From Cololabis saira (Eukaryota > Chordata > Actinopteri > Beloniformes > Belonidae): a stretch of 64,000 nucleotides of DNA. The position numbers and the translations under genes are program-made. A model generated the notes under the pieces. The model worked only from the letters and a program-made list of their open reading frames with translations, had not been told where the DNA came from and did not search any database. How positions within the stretch are numbered: the stretch's first letter is position 1; every line of letters starts with the position of its first letter. Positions 1 through 42,357 of the stretch are shown here, one piece after another. The stretch covers positions 24,178,517-24,242,516 of the forward strand of contig NC_084587.1 of assembly GCF_033807715.1 (NCBI RefSeq), given 5' to 3'.

Positions 1-187
1 TGTTGCTTCTTGTGATGTAAAAGTTTAGCCTGACTAGCTTTACTCATCTAAAAACAGGTCTGGTACCCCTCCCACGTACTGAACAAGTTACAACAGGGCA
101 GTGGTGGAGTTTTATGTGCCCAAGAACCGCTGTTCAAAACATTAAGATACTCATGGGATTACTTATAACACTTTTGATCAACAGGTT

Positions 188-193
188 TTTATT
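188..193 (-). terminator. candidate polyadenylation signal AATAAA
   Basis: TTTATT on the plus strand, AATAAA on the minus strand, about 85 bp past the stop of the candidate terminal exon at 278-367. Its role depends on that exon being real. Confidence 0.3.
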
Positions 194-277
194 GTAAAAA
201 CCAACAGCAGTCATTGGCCGGCGTTCCTACTCTACGGCACGTCATCTGGTGTTGTCTTCTGTTGGTTGTTGCTCTGC

Positions 278-367
278 TTACATGACATGCTTCCTTCCTC
301 TGATTGGTTGTTGGCCAATCCTGATGCGTCCAGAGAGAGTTTCTTCTATGTCTCTTGCTACCACTCC
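278..367 (-). CDS. candidate prom1 terminal exon
   Basis: A strong acceptor (taactttagttttcag) opens a phase-0 frame of 29 residues (GVVARDIEETLSGRIRIGQQ, then PIRGRKHVM) ending in TAA. An AATAAA on the same strand lies about 85 bp beyond the stop. In the phase left by exon 24 alone it would instead stop after EW. I do not recognise the peptide; it could also belong to another minus-strand gene. Confidence 0.3.
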   Translation of the reverse strand, partial: GVVARDIEETLSGRIRIGQQPIRGRKHVM

Positions 368-1016
368 CTGAAAACTAAAGTTAAACCCAAAAGAATCAGA
401 CTGATAGATTCTTTGTTTAAAAAAAAATAATCATCAGAATGTCGGGCCAGAGTAGTCTTTTAGGGAATGTCCTATTTTCGTAGCTGAGGCTTTTCAAGCG
501 AAACCTTTACTTTCAAAGTAAACTATTTGTACTGGCTTCAAATTTAATGGACAGCTATCAGACTGACATATTTTCTAACCCGTACCCATGATATCTCCAT
601 GATATCAGACTATTTCTATAACAATATTCCAGTAAATGAATTTGTTTCAGTTACTGTCACGTCCTCTGAAAACTAGATGGAAGCATATAGAGTTTGACAG
701 GAACGAAACAAAATACCCAGGAGTGTGTAATATGTCATACCTGTGAAGTAAAATATGTATTTAACCTGAATATTTGATATAAACTAAATTATGAGATTGA
801 CCTCTGTGGTGACCTAAAGCTTCTTAAAGTGAAGTTGCTGAGTTTGGAGAGAGAAATACAGCAAAGCTCCAGCAGTTGCGGGTGGCTTTAATCTTATAGT
901 GGTTGCTCCAATAGGAAAGAGAAAGTCCCCATGTTATACACACCAGGAAGGCAAACATGTTAAGTGTGTCTGCGCATATAAATCCTCAACCAAATGTTCT
1001 CATTCGTATACTGCAG

Positions 1017-1101
1017 TCCTCCTCTGATAGGGTGCAACAGCATCGCGCCACCTCAGCCCTACTCAGACACGTCACGCCTTGCAGATCAGCCAGCTGTGTG
1101 C
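1017..1101 (+). CDS. candidate plus-strand exon of an unrecognised gene
   Basis: 85 nt between gtatactgcag and CTGTGTGC|GTAAGTAG. One frame is open throughout (PPLIGCNSIAPPQPYSDTSR then LADQPAVC) and ends at a codon boundary. It would connect in frame to the stretch starting at 2323. No homologue is recognised; a chance open stretch is quite possible. Confidence 0.2.
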
Positions 1102-2322
1102 GTAAGTAGTATTATTAGGCTGTTTTTGAATTTTTTTGAATTTTTGTCCTCACTATATTTTCCTATTTCCAGGTTTCCTGTTTTTGTTGTAAAACAAGTT
1201 CCACTCTGTTGTTGCATTTTGATTACAGCATCTTCAGTCATCACTTGACCATCAAATGATTTTATCAATCATCTTATAAAGATACATAGAGCATAAATAC
1301 ACATCCAGATGATAGTTTTAATGCTTTATGGCACAAAATGCATATTTTGATGTGACATCAGGTCTTTATTCAACTATTCATGTTCGTGAGACCTCTGGTT
1401 TGGGTTGTAGTTGAGTGCAGGGGAGACAGGAGCTGAAACACCATTAATAAAAATGGCACATACTAAAGAGACTGCTCTTGACTAAACTAGCACATAATTA
1501 AAAAACAGCTGAGGAGTAAAACAACATGTAAAATATATTGTGTACAAATGATAGGCTTATAGCTTTGGGTTAATTTTCATATATAATTTGAAAGCGTGTG
1601 GTAACTTATGCTAGAATAGTTACGACCTGTTTATAATTGTGTCCTTAAGTCAATTGTTTTGCACATCCGTCAACATGCCCCAGTATGGTTCATTTTTAGG
1701 ACATATACTTACATATATGACACAATATTGTACTTTTTTTTGTTATTTTTATCATCATTAAAAATGAATTTATACAGAAGTATATACTTTAATATATAAT
1801 TCAGTACCCTGAGTAGATACTGCTAAAAGATCAGCCGGGATGAGGCTGATGGCAAGTAGGAGCTAGCTGAGCTTTTAGTTACCTCCAGTAAATTCAGTAG
1901 AGTTGGAGAGAACGCTGACTAAGTTTGTTGCTTTGTGTGATTTTACTTGATGTCGTACAAAGAAAAAAAGTCATCCATGTCTTCATAGCACAAGAAGCCC
2001 AACAAGAAGACTTTGGGAGAGGGAGAACTGAGGATCTCTGCTCGAACTACTGATGACCTCTAGAAAATGAATGGATGGACGTTTATGAAAGAAAAAAAAA
2101 CACACTTCTTATACTTGAGTTTTATTCACAGATTTGCACCGTTTTCACAAACTCCAATTGTTTTGTATGTTCTTCAGATGTCTGTCATCTCACCTACTTG
2201 GCCCTCACTGATGGTCTGGCAAGAAATACTTACCGTATACTTATATTATATCAGTTGTCTCAAAAACCCATATATAGCCCTATGTGTGTCCTGAATAGTT
2301 TATAACACCTTAATCTCTGCAG

Positions 2323-2433
2323 TATGGACAAATTCTGGACCCGAGAGACAAATACAGACTCAAACTAAGCAGGCGATTAACTCGGTCCGAGTTTAAAGGG
2401 ACAGTTCAACAGTCTGAGAAATGTTCTTTATGA
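2323..2433 (+). CDS. candidate plus-strand terminal exon of an unrecognised gene
   Basis: After the acceptor aatctctgcag, a phase-0 frame reads YGQILDPRDKYRLKLSRRLT, then RSEFKGTVQQSEKCSL and TGA. Its charge-rich composition looks coding and the phase matches the exon candidate ending at 1101. Not recognised. Confidence 0.2.
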   Translation, partial: YGQILDPRDKYRLKLSRRLTRSEFKGTVQQSEKCSL

Positions 2434-2994
2434 CTTTCCTGCCATGTAAAGTGAAATGACAGGCAGGTAGATGTTTGCTAAATCTTGCGTTGTAACATGA
2501 TAAACCTTACATGTTTAGTGTGTACAAAAAAAACAAATACTGTAAAACCTCAAGTTGACATTTGTCTACCACTTTGGTCCAGATATAAATATCTTAACAG
2601 CTGTTGGCAGTTGTTGGACAGACATATATGAGTATGAATCATCCTCAATTTGATAATTAATTTACTTTTCTGGCGTTCATATGAAATGTGATGTGACTTT
2701 TTATTTTCTACGGATGACTATGATGCTCAGATACAAAAAATTAAAGCTTGGTTGAGCACCAGAATAGTCAGAAATCCATCATTAAGTCTAGATTCTGATT
2801 TATCCAATAGCTTTTGATAATAATCACCGCTTAGTGCTAATTACCAAATGTTAGTGGGAAAATATCTTTATATAGTTTGCTAAGCTTTTGCACAGGATTT
2901 GATAGCAATCTTTGTTTTCTTCCTAAGTTTGGCAAGAAAGTGTACTCCCCAAAATGTCAAACTATAATGAAAATCTACCTGGTGAATGCATTTC

Positions 2995-3231
2995 AAAACC
3001 TCTCTATGTAGCAATATCACTTATCACTAAATGGGGGCAGAATATCACTAAAAAGTGCTGCAAGACACAACGAAGTGAATTTCCACTGAGACAAAATGGT
3101 ACTGCAAGAAACGCTGGACTGCCCACACTTATTAGCACAATATTGTAATTAACTGTGTCGTCAGCATAGCGGATTTATATGTAGACTGCCCCCGTGTGGT
3201 CAGAAGTGGCATTGCTACATGAAATGGCTTT
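2995..3231. mobile_element. short inverted-repeat element (MITE), family copy 1
   Basis: The left end (ctctctatgtagcaatatca) and right end (gtggcattgctacatgaaat) are imperfect inverted repeats. A related element with the same ends lies at 33323-33540. It is non-coding. Superfamily not assigned. Confidence 0.5.
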
Positions 3232-3736
3232 AAAAGAAAATAATGAAAACTATGTTACAAATATTCACAGAAAAAGTACACTACTACAAGATATTATAAA
3301 ACAAAGATTAACAAAAATGTATAAAACTTCCAAACATTTTGAAAGTGTAAAAAATGTACACTTGTGTCACCATGGTCAAACTGATAATGTACATATAAAT
3401 TCATTCTCTATTAGTAAGTTCAACTATGCAGGAACAATCTTCTGACAGTTTATTTTGTAGAGCAGTACAATGCTAGAGAGACTTTGCGGGTTTGCAGTTG
3501 GCTAGCATCAGAGATCCTTGTCAAATGGCCTGGAACGTTGTTAGGAGTGGGAAGCCCTCACTACGCAGTTCCTGATTGTGACTCTTCTTCCCTTTTTTCC
3601 TTGGAAGTATTAGAAGGTCTGAAAGGTGAAAAGTCCACATATTGTGTGAAAAACAGAAGTCATTTATGAGCAGGACTGTCTTCATCTTATTAATTAGTGA
3701 GGAAAAATGGTGAGGAGTTTGCGGATAAAGACTTAC

Positions 3737-3771
3737 TTTAAATAACACGTCAGTTCCAGTTCTCCTGTCCA
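3737..3771 (-). CDS. candidate prom1 tail exon
   Basis: A 35-nt stretch between tattcacag and TTTAAA|GTAAGTC. After the open version of the 6221 micro-exon it reads MDRRTGTDVLFK and ends in phase 0. Directly after exon 24 it would read SGQENWN and stop. There is no homology support. Confidence 0.2.
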
Positions 3772-5368
3772 CTGTGAATAAATAACAGAAAATGGAAAGA
3801 AATCAACCAAGTGTTTATGAAATGACGAAACTCCCAAACACTTATGAGATAATTAGCCTTTGTATGAATGGATTTACATAATCTAACTTTCTCACTTAAA
3901 CCCCTAAAGTTTCGCTTACAGTTTTTCTCGATTGCTTTGACACATTTTGCACATCATGGGTCAACTTTATCTAATGCTCACACCTTCTTTGCACAGCAAG
4001 AGTCCTCTCTGGCGAATCAGTTAACTATTTCTCATTGCTTTCACACAATTTTCTTTGACTTTTAATACACAAAACAGTTAACACACTTCTCACAAAGAGA
4101 CACAAAACATAACTGATTTACCATGGCAACACATCGCAGACACTTTGTAGCAGCCAATTGGAACTGCTCTCTCAATTCTAAAAATTATCAGCACCTGTGT
4201 GAACTTTCTTTGCAAAACAAAGCAAGTAGTCCTCAACCTATCAAAGAGGTCAATAGCTTGAAGTTGACACCAAGCATGGATCCAAGAGGACGTGGATGAG
4301 AACATGTGGCCTGATCGTCAGGCCCGTGTCGGTGTCGACAATGCGTAATTTTCCTGTATTTTTATTTTTTTCATATTTACAGGGTTTCATTTCATTGTGT
4401 TTCATTTACAGTACTTTCTTTGAGAATTGACCTTTGTTGTACTGCATATTGAACGCTGTCATTTTGATTGCTTACAGTATGTGCATGTGACAAGTACTGC
4501 AATAAATATTTTTCTGTCAGAATCTTGACATTTTGTACACAGTAGAACAAATGTAAATCAATGGTGTTGACAGGAACTTCAGCAATACAAAAACAGATCT
4601 ACAATATTTTACTGTATACACATTTTCTGATTTTACTGTAAATACTCTGTGACAGTATATTTCTAAGTTATATAACTAAGTTAGAGTGCTCAATACAAAA
4701 CCCAAATTGTAGTATGTTGTCAGTTGTAAAATAGTCAATACTATGAGGGTGTTGAACAAAAGTTGATATTGATAGCTGTGGTTTCAATTTTGTTATCCAT
4801 TGTTAAATAAATGAGAAAACATACATGTTCAATTGAGAAAAAATTGTAGGTTTTGATGGAAAAGTTTGGTTTTGATGGATGTGTGACAAGTTTTGAAAAA
4901 GTGGTGTCATTCTGCAAACATCATATAGTGTTTTGGTTATTTCAGCTTCTGTTAAGGGCTTTGTGTGAGCTGTTTTGAAAAAGTAAACTGTGAATGGAAA
5001 AATGGGCCAAAACGATCAAGAAAAACTGTAAATGCAGAATACAAGTAAAGAACATCCCTATTCAAAATTTCTGTTTTGACACGTCAAGAGATTTGAGATG
5101 TTTGTGCTGCAAACTTCGACTTCAACACAGGAGATGTTGTATGGAGGTCACCTGCGTTCAGTCAGGAACATTTTCAAGCTGTTTCACAGGGCGGACCAAT
5201 GTGTGGCAGCCTGTGATCTGAGCGGACTTATAAAAGCGATATACATCAATATGAGAGAGCAGCAGTCATGATGACATGTCATCTAAAATAACTTTTACTA
5301 TAGATGTACTATAGTAAAATACTATAGAGTTTATCACAACCATTATTAGGGCCAGACAAAATTAAACA

Positions 5369-5413
5369 TGCCATCCATCCATCCATCCATCCATCCATCC
5401 ATCCATCCATCCA
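5369..5413. repeat. (CATC)n microsatellite
   Basis: About eleven tandem copies of the tetramer ATCC/CATC. Confidence 0.9.
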
Positions 5414-6220
5414 GAAAGAGTGAAAGAATGGACAAGTGGAGCGCTTGGTTACGATATTTAAAAGACTTAAAATGTTTTGTTTTGTAATTCTGGATAGTGG
5501 TGACATCAGCTGTTGCAACCTCAGGGCAGTTTGATAAACATAACCACCTTGTGGCTGAAGTTTGAGCCAGAGGACAATGTAAGTTGTGAAGACAAGACTG
5601 AAGATATTCCTCAAAGGGTTTGAGAGAGGATGGTGAGAAAGGAGCCAATGATGGTCTAGGATGGTTGTGCATCATCTGAATTGAGAATAGAGGAGGTCTC
5701 TCTTCGCTCATTTGATTTCAAGGTAAAGATATTACTGCGAGCCAGGGGGTGCTGGGCTGTGAAGACAGTTTACCACTAACCAACAACTCAAGTAAACTGA
5801 AGTTCAAATTGTTAAGCTGATGATACCATTGTGGTTCATCTTTGTTGTATTCAAACTTTGATCGGCATAACTTTTAAATTTTCGACTGGCTGAGAACAAT
5901 GTTAAATTAAACAAGCATTAAAAAGCTGCCACCTACGGATCTGTGGAAATAAGTCAGACTCAGATTGGGACATGTGCATGAATGACGACGCGCCTCTTAC
6001 AAAGAGCAGAATAGTTGATGGTAATTTGGTTGCATTATGTTACTGAGGCATTAACATAACTGCAGACGGCTGTACTGCACCAAAGAAATATCTGGAAGCT
6101 CTTTCCTATAGATTCGTGCTGATAAACGTATCAAAAGGCTCAGGGGAGAGGTGATGACAACATAGCTGTGAGGCTTTAGGAAGCTGTCTTTGCTCATTTG
6201 CTATAAAAAATAAGACTTAC

Positions 6221-6244
6221 TGTAGTCCTTTTCATGTCTTTCAG
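6221..6244 (-). CDS. candidate prom1 tail micro-exon
   Basis: A 24-nt stretch between gtttacag and CTACA|GTAAGTC. Joined after exon 24 it gives AGC TGA, an immediate stop (…VVS). Using an AG seven bases further in (6221-6237) it would instead read HEKDY and stay open. The donor is strong. This is inference from splice signals only. Confidence 0.25.
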
Positions 6245-7399
6245 CTGTAAACTACAACCATATGCAACACCGTTTGGCACTGAATCAATGGCTTGGTCTG
6301 TTAAAGCTTTGTGATTATTGAAATGGTAACTGTAGAGTAGAGTAGTTTTTGTCATCATCAACCCAGAATCTCTTACACACATAAAGCAAATAGGACTTCT
6401 ATAGGTAAAACTATGGGATAAACCTGAGGAATTTTAGCGTTTTACATTACATATTTTAGTAGGAGAGGATTATTATTAGGGTTTATCAAAGTCAGGATTA
6501 ATTACTATGTATTACTCCTCAGGGTTCCCTTTAAAAACTGTCCTCCAAACAGGGTAAAACTCTCAAATTTAAAATAACTTATGTCCCAAAAGCAGCTATG
6601 ATGAAGAAAGAGGTTTTATGAAGCCATTTTATGAGCTCACAGTGTTAATAAATACCAGTTAACAACAAAGTTCAAAAACACTTGTCTAAAACTACCCTCA
6701 GGGTTGCTATAAATGTAAATACAAGCCCCTGTTTGGCTGTAAAACAAGAAAACTGAACATCACATTTCCTCTCTCTTGCCCCATTGCTTTCCTGTCAGAT
6801 TTAATGAGCACTGCAACTCCTGCAGTATCCAACACAACTTCGTATTTCCCATGCTGCATGCAAAGCACACAAGTACGTGACTTGATTATTTCCCAGACAT
6901 GTTCTGGTGATGAAATCCAAGGACTGAAAACAGCTGGATGCTGTTGATGCTGTGATACATGACTATCAGATGTTCATGAGTTATCGCAGATGGTGCATGA
7001 AGAAGAAAAAAAGTAGCAACACTTAAAAAAAAAAAGAGGAACGATGGCAAGGCACTTGTCAGGAGCTGACAATGGTTTGATGCTTGGTGCTTCTTGGATG
7101 GTTTGGCTGTGAGCGGTGTTAGATGAGGATTAGTAGATTGTTATCACAGATCACCAATACCTCTGTACGGAGGAGCATTCCTGTGGGTCACCAGTCACTT
7201 GGGGGAGCAGAAGCCCGAGGGAACCAAGTCAGAGTGTCATAAGGAGAGCTAAATGCACACACACATAGGGGGAATCCTTAATGCATTTGTAGAAAAATAT
7301 ATCTGGTTAAACTCCAGCCTGACTGCAGGCGAAAAATGTCCCCCACCAATTAAAACTGCAGCATGCAAGCAAGCGGATTAAGGTGGGAACGACTCGTAC

Positions 7400-35934
<28,535 letters not shown>

Positions 35935-37547
35935 GGCTCAAAAAGAATTACTAAAAAATACAAAATAAAAAAGAGAGAGAGAGTTCAGAAAAGTAGTGAT
36001 GGAGAGGGATGGAGAGGACGCGGACACCTGTCTGGTTTATTCCCACTGCGCCCAAACAACCGGCCCAAAACTTTTAAAAATAAACATCAGACGTCCGCTG
36101 TACATCCAGGTCGACGTGGCCGCTGTTAGCTGGTGGTTTCTTCTCGGGACGGACTCATCACTGACATCTTCCCGGATAGGAGGAGCGGCGGCGGGTTTGG
36201 TTCTGCTCTGCGTTCAGCGCTCAGATCAGCTGCCTAATCTGGCTCAAGGCTCGTGCCCGCGGAAAACCCGGCGGGACGGCGCATCTGCTGAAACTCACAG
36301 ACCAAACAGTGGCGGAGCTAGACTTTTAACGTTGGGGGGCCAGAGGGGGGCCAAGGCTATTTCAGGGGGTCCACAGACTGCATAGGGACGGTAGGGACAT
36401 AACACTACCAGCTTTTCAGGAGGCTCAAATCATCCCCACCAACTTTTAAGCAACCTTATTTGCATTATATAATGAGTTCAGATATATAAGTAATTTAGAT
36501 TGTCTTCCCAAATGTAAGGATAGAATTGACCCTACCATTATTAAATTAATTATTTTAAAGCAATGTATTGCTCTTGTGGTGAAGGACAATGTAGGCTAAC
36601 ATGTAGTTCCATATATAGGTTAAGTAGTAGTTAAGATATTATTAATAAGTTTGTATTTATTGTGTATGTTAATATAATTTAAGTTATGTTCAAATATTGC
36701 AATTTAAATTGCTAATACAATCCTGGAATATTCTGGAAGTTTTCAAAATGTTTCTTTAGTAATTTTTGAAAACAAAGGTTTGAATCAAACCGTGTATCAG
36801 GTGAACCAATACACATGAATCAATTAATTAGGTTCATATTTGTGACGAATGTAGCCCTGACCCCCGTTCACCCATCTGTTTGGTCTTATTAATGTCCCGT
36901 CCCCAGCAAAAAGTGTACATGCAGGTTATGCTGTTATATCGTCCCTACCAATGTTGAGACCAAACCCACGCCCTTGTCTGAAACATTAGAACGTACTCAA
37001 TAGTATGCTCTATCCATACTCATTCTGGAGAAATTTTTTAGTGTGGATTGATGGACACTAGCCGAGCAGAAACTTCCCACAATGCAATGAAGCGGCGTTT
37101 GGTTGCTAAGTGATACGTATATGTCATAAGTATAATATTAAGTATAATAATATTATTATATAATATTAATATTATAATATTCGTATTTAATAATATTATA
37201 TAATGGCATCTTGTTTCGGCCAGAATAAATGGGAAAGTGGAGCACTGCTTCCGCTGCTGTGACAGGTTACCATGGTAACAACTCCCCCCCTCCCTACGTC
37301 AGGAAGTGCCGTGGGTGCTCTTAATAGTACATCCGAATTAATGCACACTACTGATATTTACTCAAAAGTGTGCCAAATTTAAGTATATTTTTAGTATATA
37401 CTTTTTAGTATGGCATTTCGGACGCACCGTATGACAATAAATTAGTTTCTCGAACAATCAATTGCAATCGGAGTCTCTAAATGTTGAAATTTACATATTA
37501 AGCACTCGAGATGAGATTTGTGTGCAATCTGCAATCACACTGAACAC

Positions 37548-37962
37548 TTAATTTTCTTTCCCTTCTTTTATGATTTCACTCTGTAGCATCCCATTTTGGA
37601 TTTGGTGACTTGTGTACTTTGCGTTCCCACATGCATCCAGCCTTTTTTCAATAAATTGGTCATGCTTCGCTATTTCGTCTAATATGGCCAAAAAGTTTCC
37701 CTTATTCTCGGAGTCCTCAGACTCTTGATGACCCCGCTGTGCTATATTTTGGGTTGCAGTCAAAAGAAGCACATTTGATATTTTTTTCAAATAATGTCGA
37801 TTTTCTTCCACTTTTTTTTTGTCGATTCTCATTTAAAGAATTTAACATGGTTGTGTTCCTCTCAGTAGCTTTTTTATGTTGACTCCATGCATATATTGCA
37901 TACATTGCGCCAACTACTGTACAGGAGGGACATAGCAGCCAGGAGTCACTAGGCCCTTTCAC
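37548..37962 (-). pseudogene. hAT transposase fragment (TTF/DUF4371-like)
   Basis: Two overlapping minus-strand frames together carry the segment before and after the AFRGH-like motif (here NIAQRGHQES), ending TSHQIQNGMLQSEI. Family resemblance is to domesticated and active hAT proteins with a DUF4371 domain. It is broken by a frameshift and by loss of the rest. Confidence 0.6.
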
Positions 37963-38312
37963 ACAGCCAGTTCGAGGCGGGAACGTTGCGCCTTTAAGCC
38001 GCCTCGCTGTTCTGTGTGAAAGTCACGGAGGCGGAATGGGGGGGCCAAGTGGCCCCACCAATAAGCCGGCAGCGGAGGTAGTCACAGAGCCGAAACGGGG
38101 TCTGTGTGAATGACACAGCCGGCATGCCGGCATGCCACTAGACGCTGACGCTGTCGTCACGCCTCTGATTGCGGAACGCCGGCATGCTGTGTGAATTTAC
38201 AGACGGGAGCGGCGTTATGCCGGCGTTGTATGGTTCTGTGTGAACCAACAAAGGCGGCGTATTGGCAGGACTTCTTTACACCAATATTGCGGAATCTCTG
38301 TGTGAAAGGGGC
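37952..38312. mobile_element. GC-rich MITE nested in the hAT element
   Basis: Ends GGCCCTTTCACACAG and CTGTGTGAAAGGGGC are inverted repeats, and TA lies on both sides. The interior has several CCGGCATGCCGGCATGCC-like palindromic blocks. Non-coding. Confidence 0.65.
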
Positions 38313-38689
38313 TACTGATTTCAAAACGCAACTGGCTCCTTTCAACAAGACGTGCGCGGTGCCCTGACATGTCAATCATCTGGCTAGCTCCGCCCCTGCA
38401 AACAACCAACTAAACAACCATCTCAGCCCGCCTCTGTCTCAGTTCAGCATTCACACCTGCAGAAGTGGCCACCGGTGTGTTTTTTATGCACCCCCATATG
38501 TGAACACATGTGGAAAAACACAAGAATCATCTGCTGTAATAACAGAGCCAGATCAATCCAGAGAAATCTCTGTACGCTTGGGACACAGTTGAAAATCCCC
38601 CTTAATGTGATTTTTGGTACATTGGTAGTATTAAAATGAAAAAAACATGAAGACCTTAGAAAATCATCGTCAGTGGGTACAGATGTTCC

Positions 38690-39255
38690 CAGCATTCACC
38701 AATTTCACCCCCCCAGAGTCCTTACAAACACCAGGAAACTGGACCATATTACACCGGTCATGAAATCACTACACTGGCTTCCAGTGACTCAAAGGATAGA
38801 GTTTAAAATCTTACTGCTTGTCTACAAAGCACTGAATGATCTTGGACCAAAATACATGCTTGATCTGTTAGTTCCTATGAAGCTCCCAGACCCCTGAGGT
38901 TCATCTGGATCTGGTTTGTTGTGTGTCCCAAGAACCAGAACCAAGCAAGGTGAGGCAGCGTTCAGTTATTCTGCTCCTCACCGGTGGAACAAACTTCCTG
39001 TAGACCTGAGGTCTGCTCACACTGTCAGCTCCTAAAAACATTGCTGTTTATGAAGCGTACTCTTAAATTAAATACTTACCTGCTGTACTCTACTGCCCTT
39101 ACTTTTTAACAACTTGTGCTTTTTATTATTTTACCTCTTTTCTTATCATTTTATTTGTTATTTACTTGTGTCTTGCCGCTTTTAATGTTGATGTAAAGCA
39201 CTTTGAATTACCTTGTGTTGAATTGTGCTATACAAATTCCCTTGCCTTGCCTCCC
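38690..39255 (+). mobile_element. 3' end of an L2/CR1-type LINE
   Basis: The frame HWLPVTQRIEFKILLLVYKA then LNDLGPKYMLDLL, followed (out of frame) by RWNKLPVDLRSAHTVS, is the usual C-terminal end of the fish L2-type reverse transcriptase protein. The tail is ttgtgctatacaaatt with short TTGCC repeats. Stops and frameshifts make it inactive. Confidence 0.75.
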
Positions 39256-42103
<2,848 letters not shown>

Positions 42104-42357
42104 TCAGTCTATTCGGTTGCCACAGATGGTGAATCGGTCTATCTCCAACAAATCTTTCTTGGGTGCTCTGTGCTTGAGCTCGTCTCCTTCTAGTCCCGTA
42201 TCAGTGTTTATGATTTTGTCCTCGTCCTCCTCATCTGGCGTGGTCAGGAATGTGTCTGAGTCACTCTTGGGGAGAATAGGGCTGGTGTTTTCTGCCCAAT
42301 TTGGGGGCTGAGGAACATCTGGTGTCTGGGGTATTCCTGCTTTATTGGTTGTAGGTT
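42104..42357 (-). CDS. tapt1: tapt1 coding exon 14 (stop codon)
   Basis: Residues 492-575: an acidic variable part (SDSDTFLTTPDEEDEDKI) and the invariant end APKKDLLEIDRFTICGNRID, then TGA at 42104-42106. Confidence 0.97.

Larger units (their letters stand above)
368..7399. other. 3' side of prom1, AT-rich, no firm gene
   Basis: Apart from the candidate exons, the CATC repeat at 5369-5413 and the MITE at 2995-3231, nothing recognisable was seen. It may be intron between prom1 tail exons or 3' flank. Short open frames here lack supported splice context. Confidence 0.5.
36307..38398 (-). mobile_element. decayed hAT transposon upstream of prom1
   Basis: Ends CAGTGGCGGAGCTAG and CTAGCTCCGCCCCTG are inverted repeats of hAT type (one mismatch over 15). 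Minus-strand frames at 37960-37550 read AMYAIYAWSQHKKATERNTT, LNENRQKK and NIAQRGHQESEDSENKGNF, resembling the TTF-finger/DUF4371 hAT transposases found in vertebrates. The frames are broken and the catalytic C-terminal part is absent. No clear 8-bp duplication was found. A MITE at 37952-38312 and a second AT-rich insert around 36985-37435 interrupt it. The left end lies about 370 bp upstream of the prom1 ATG. Confidence 0.7.
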
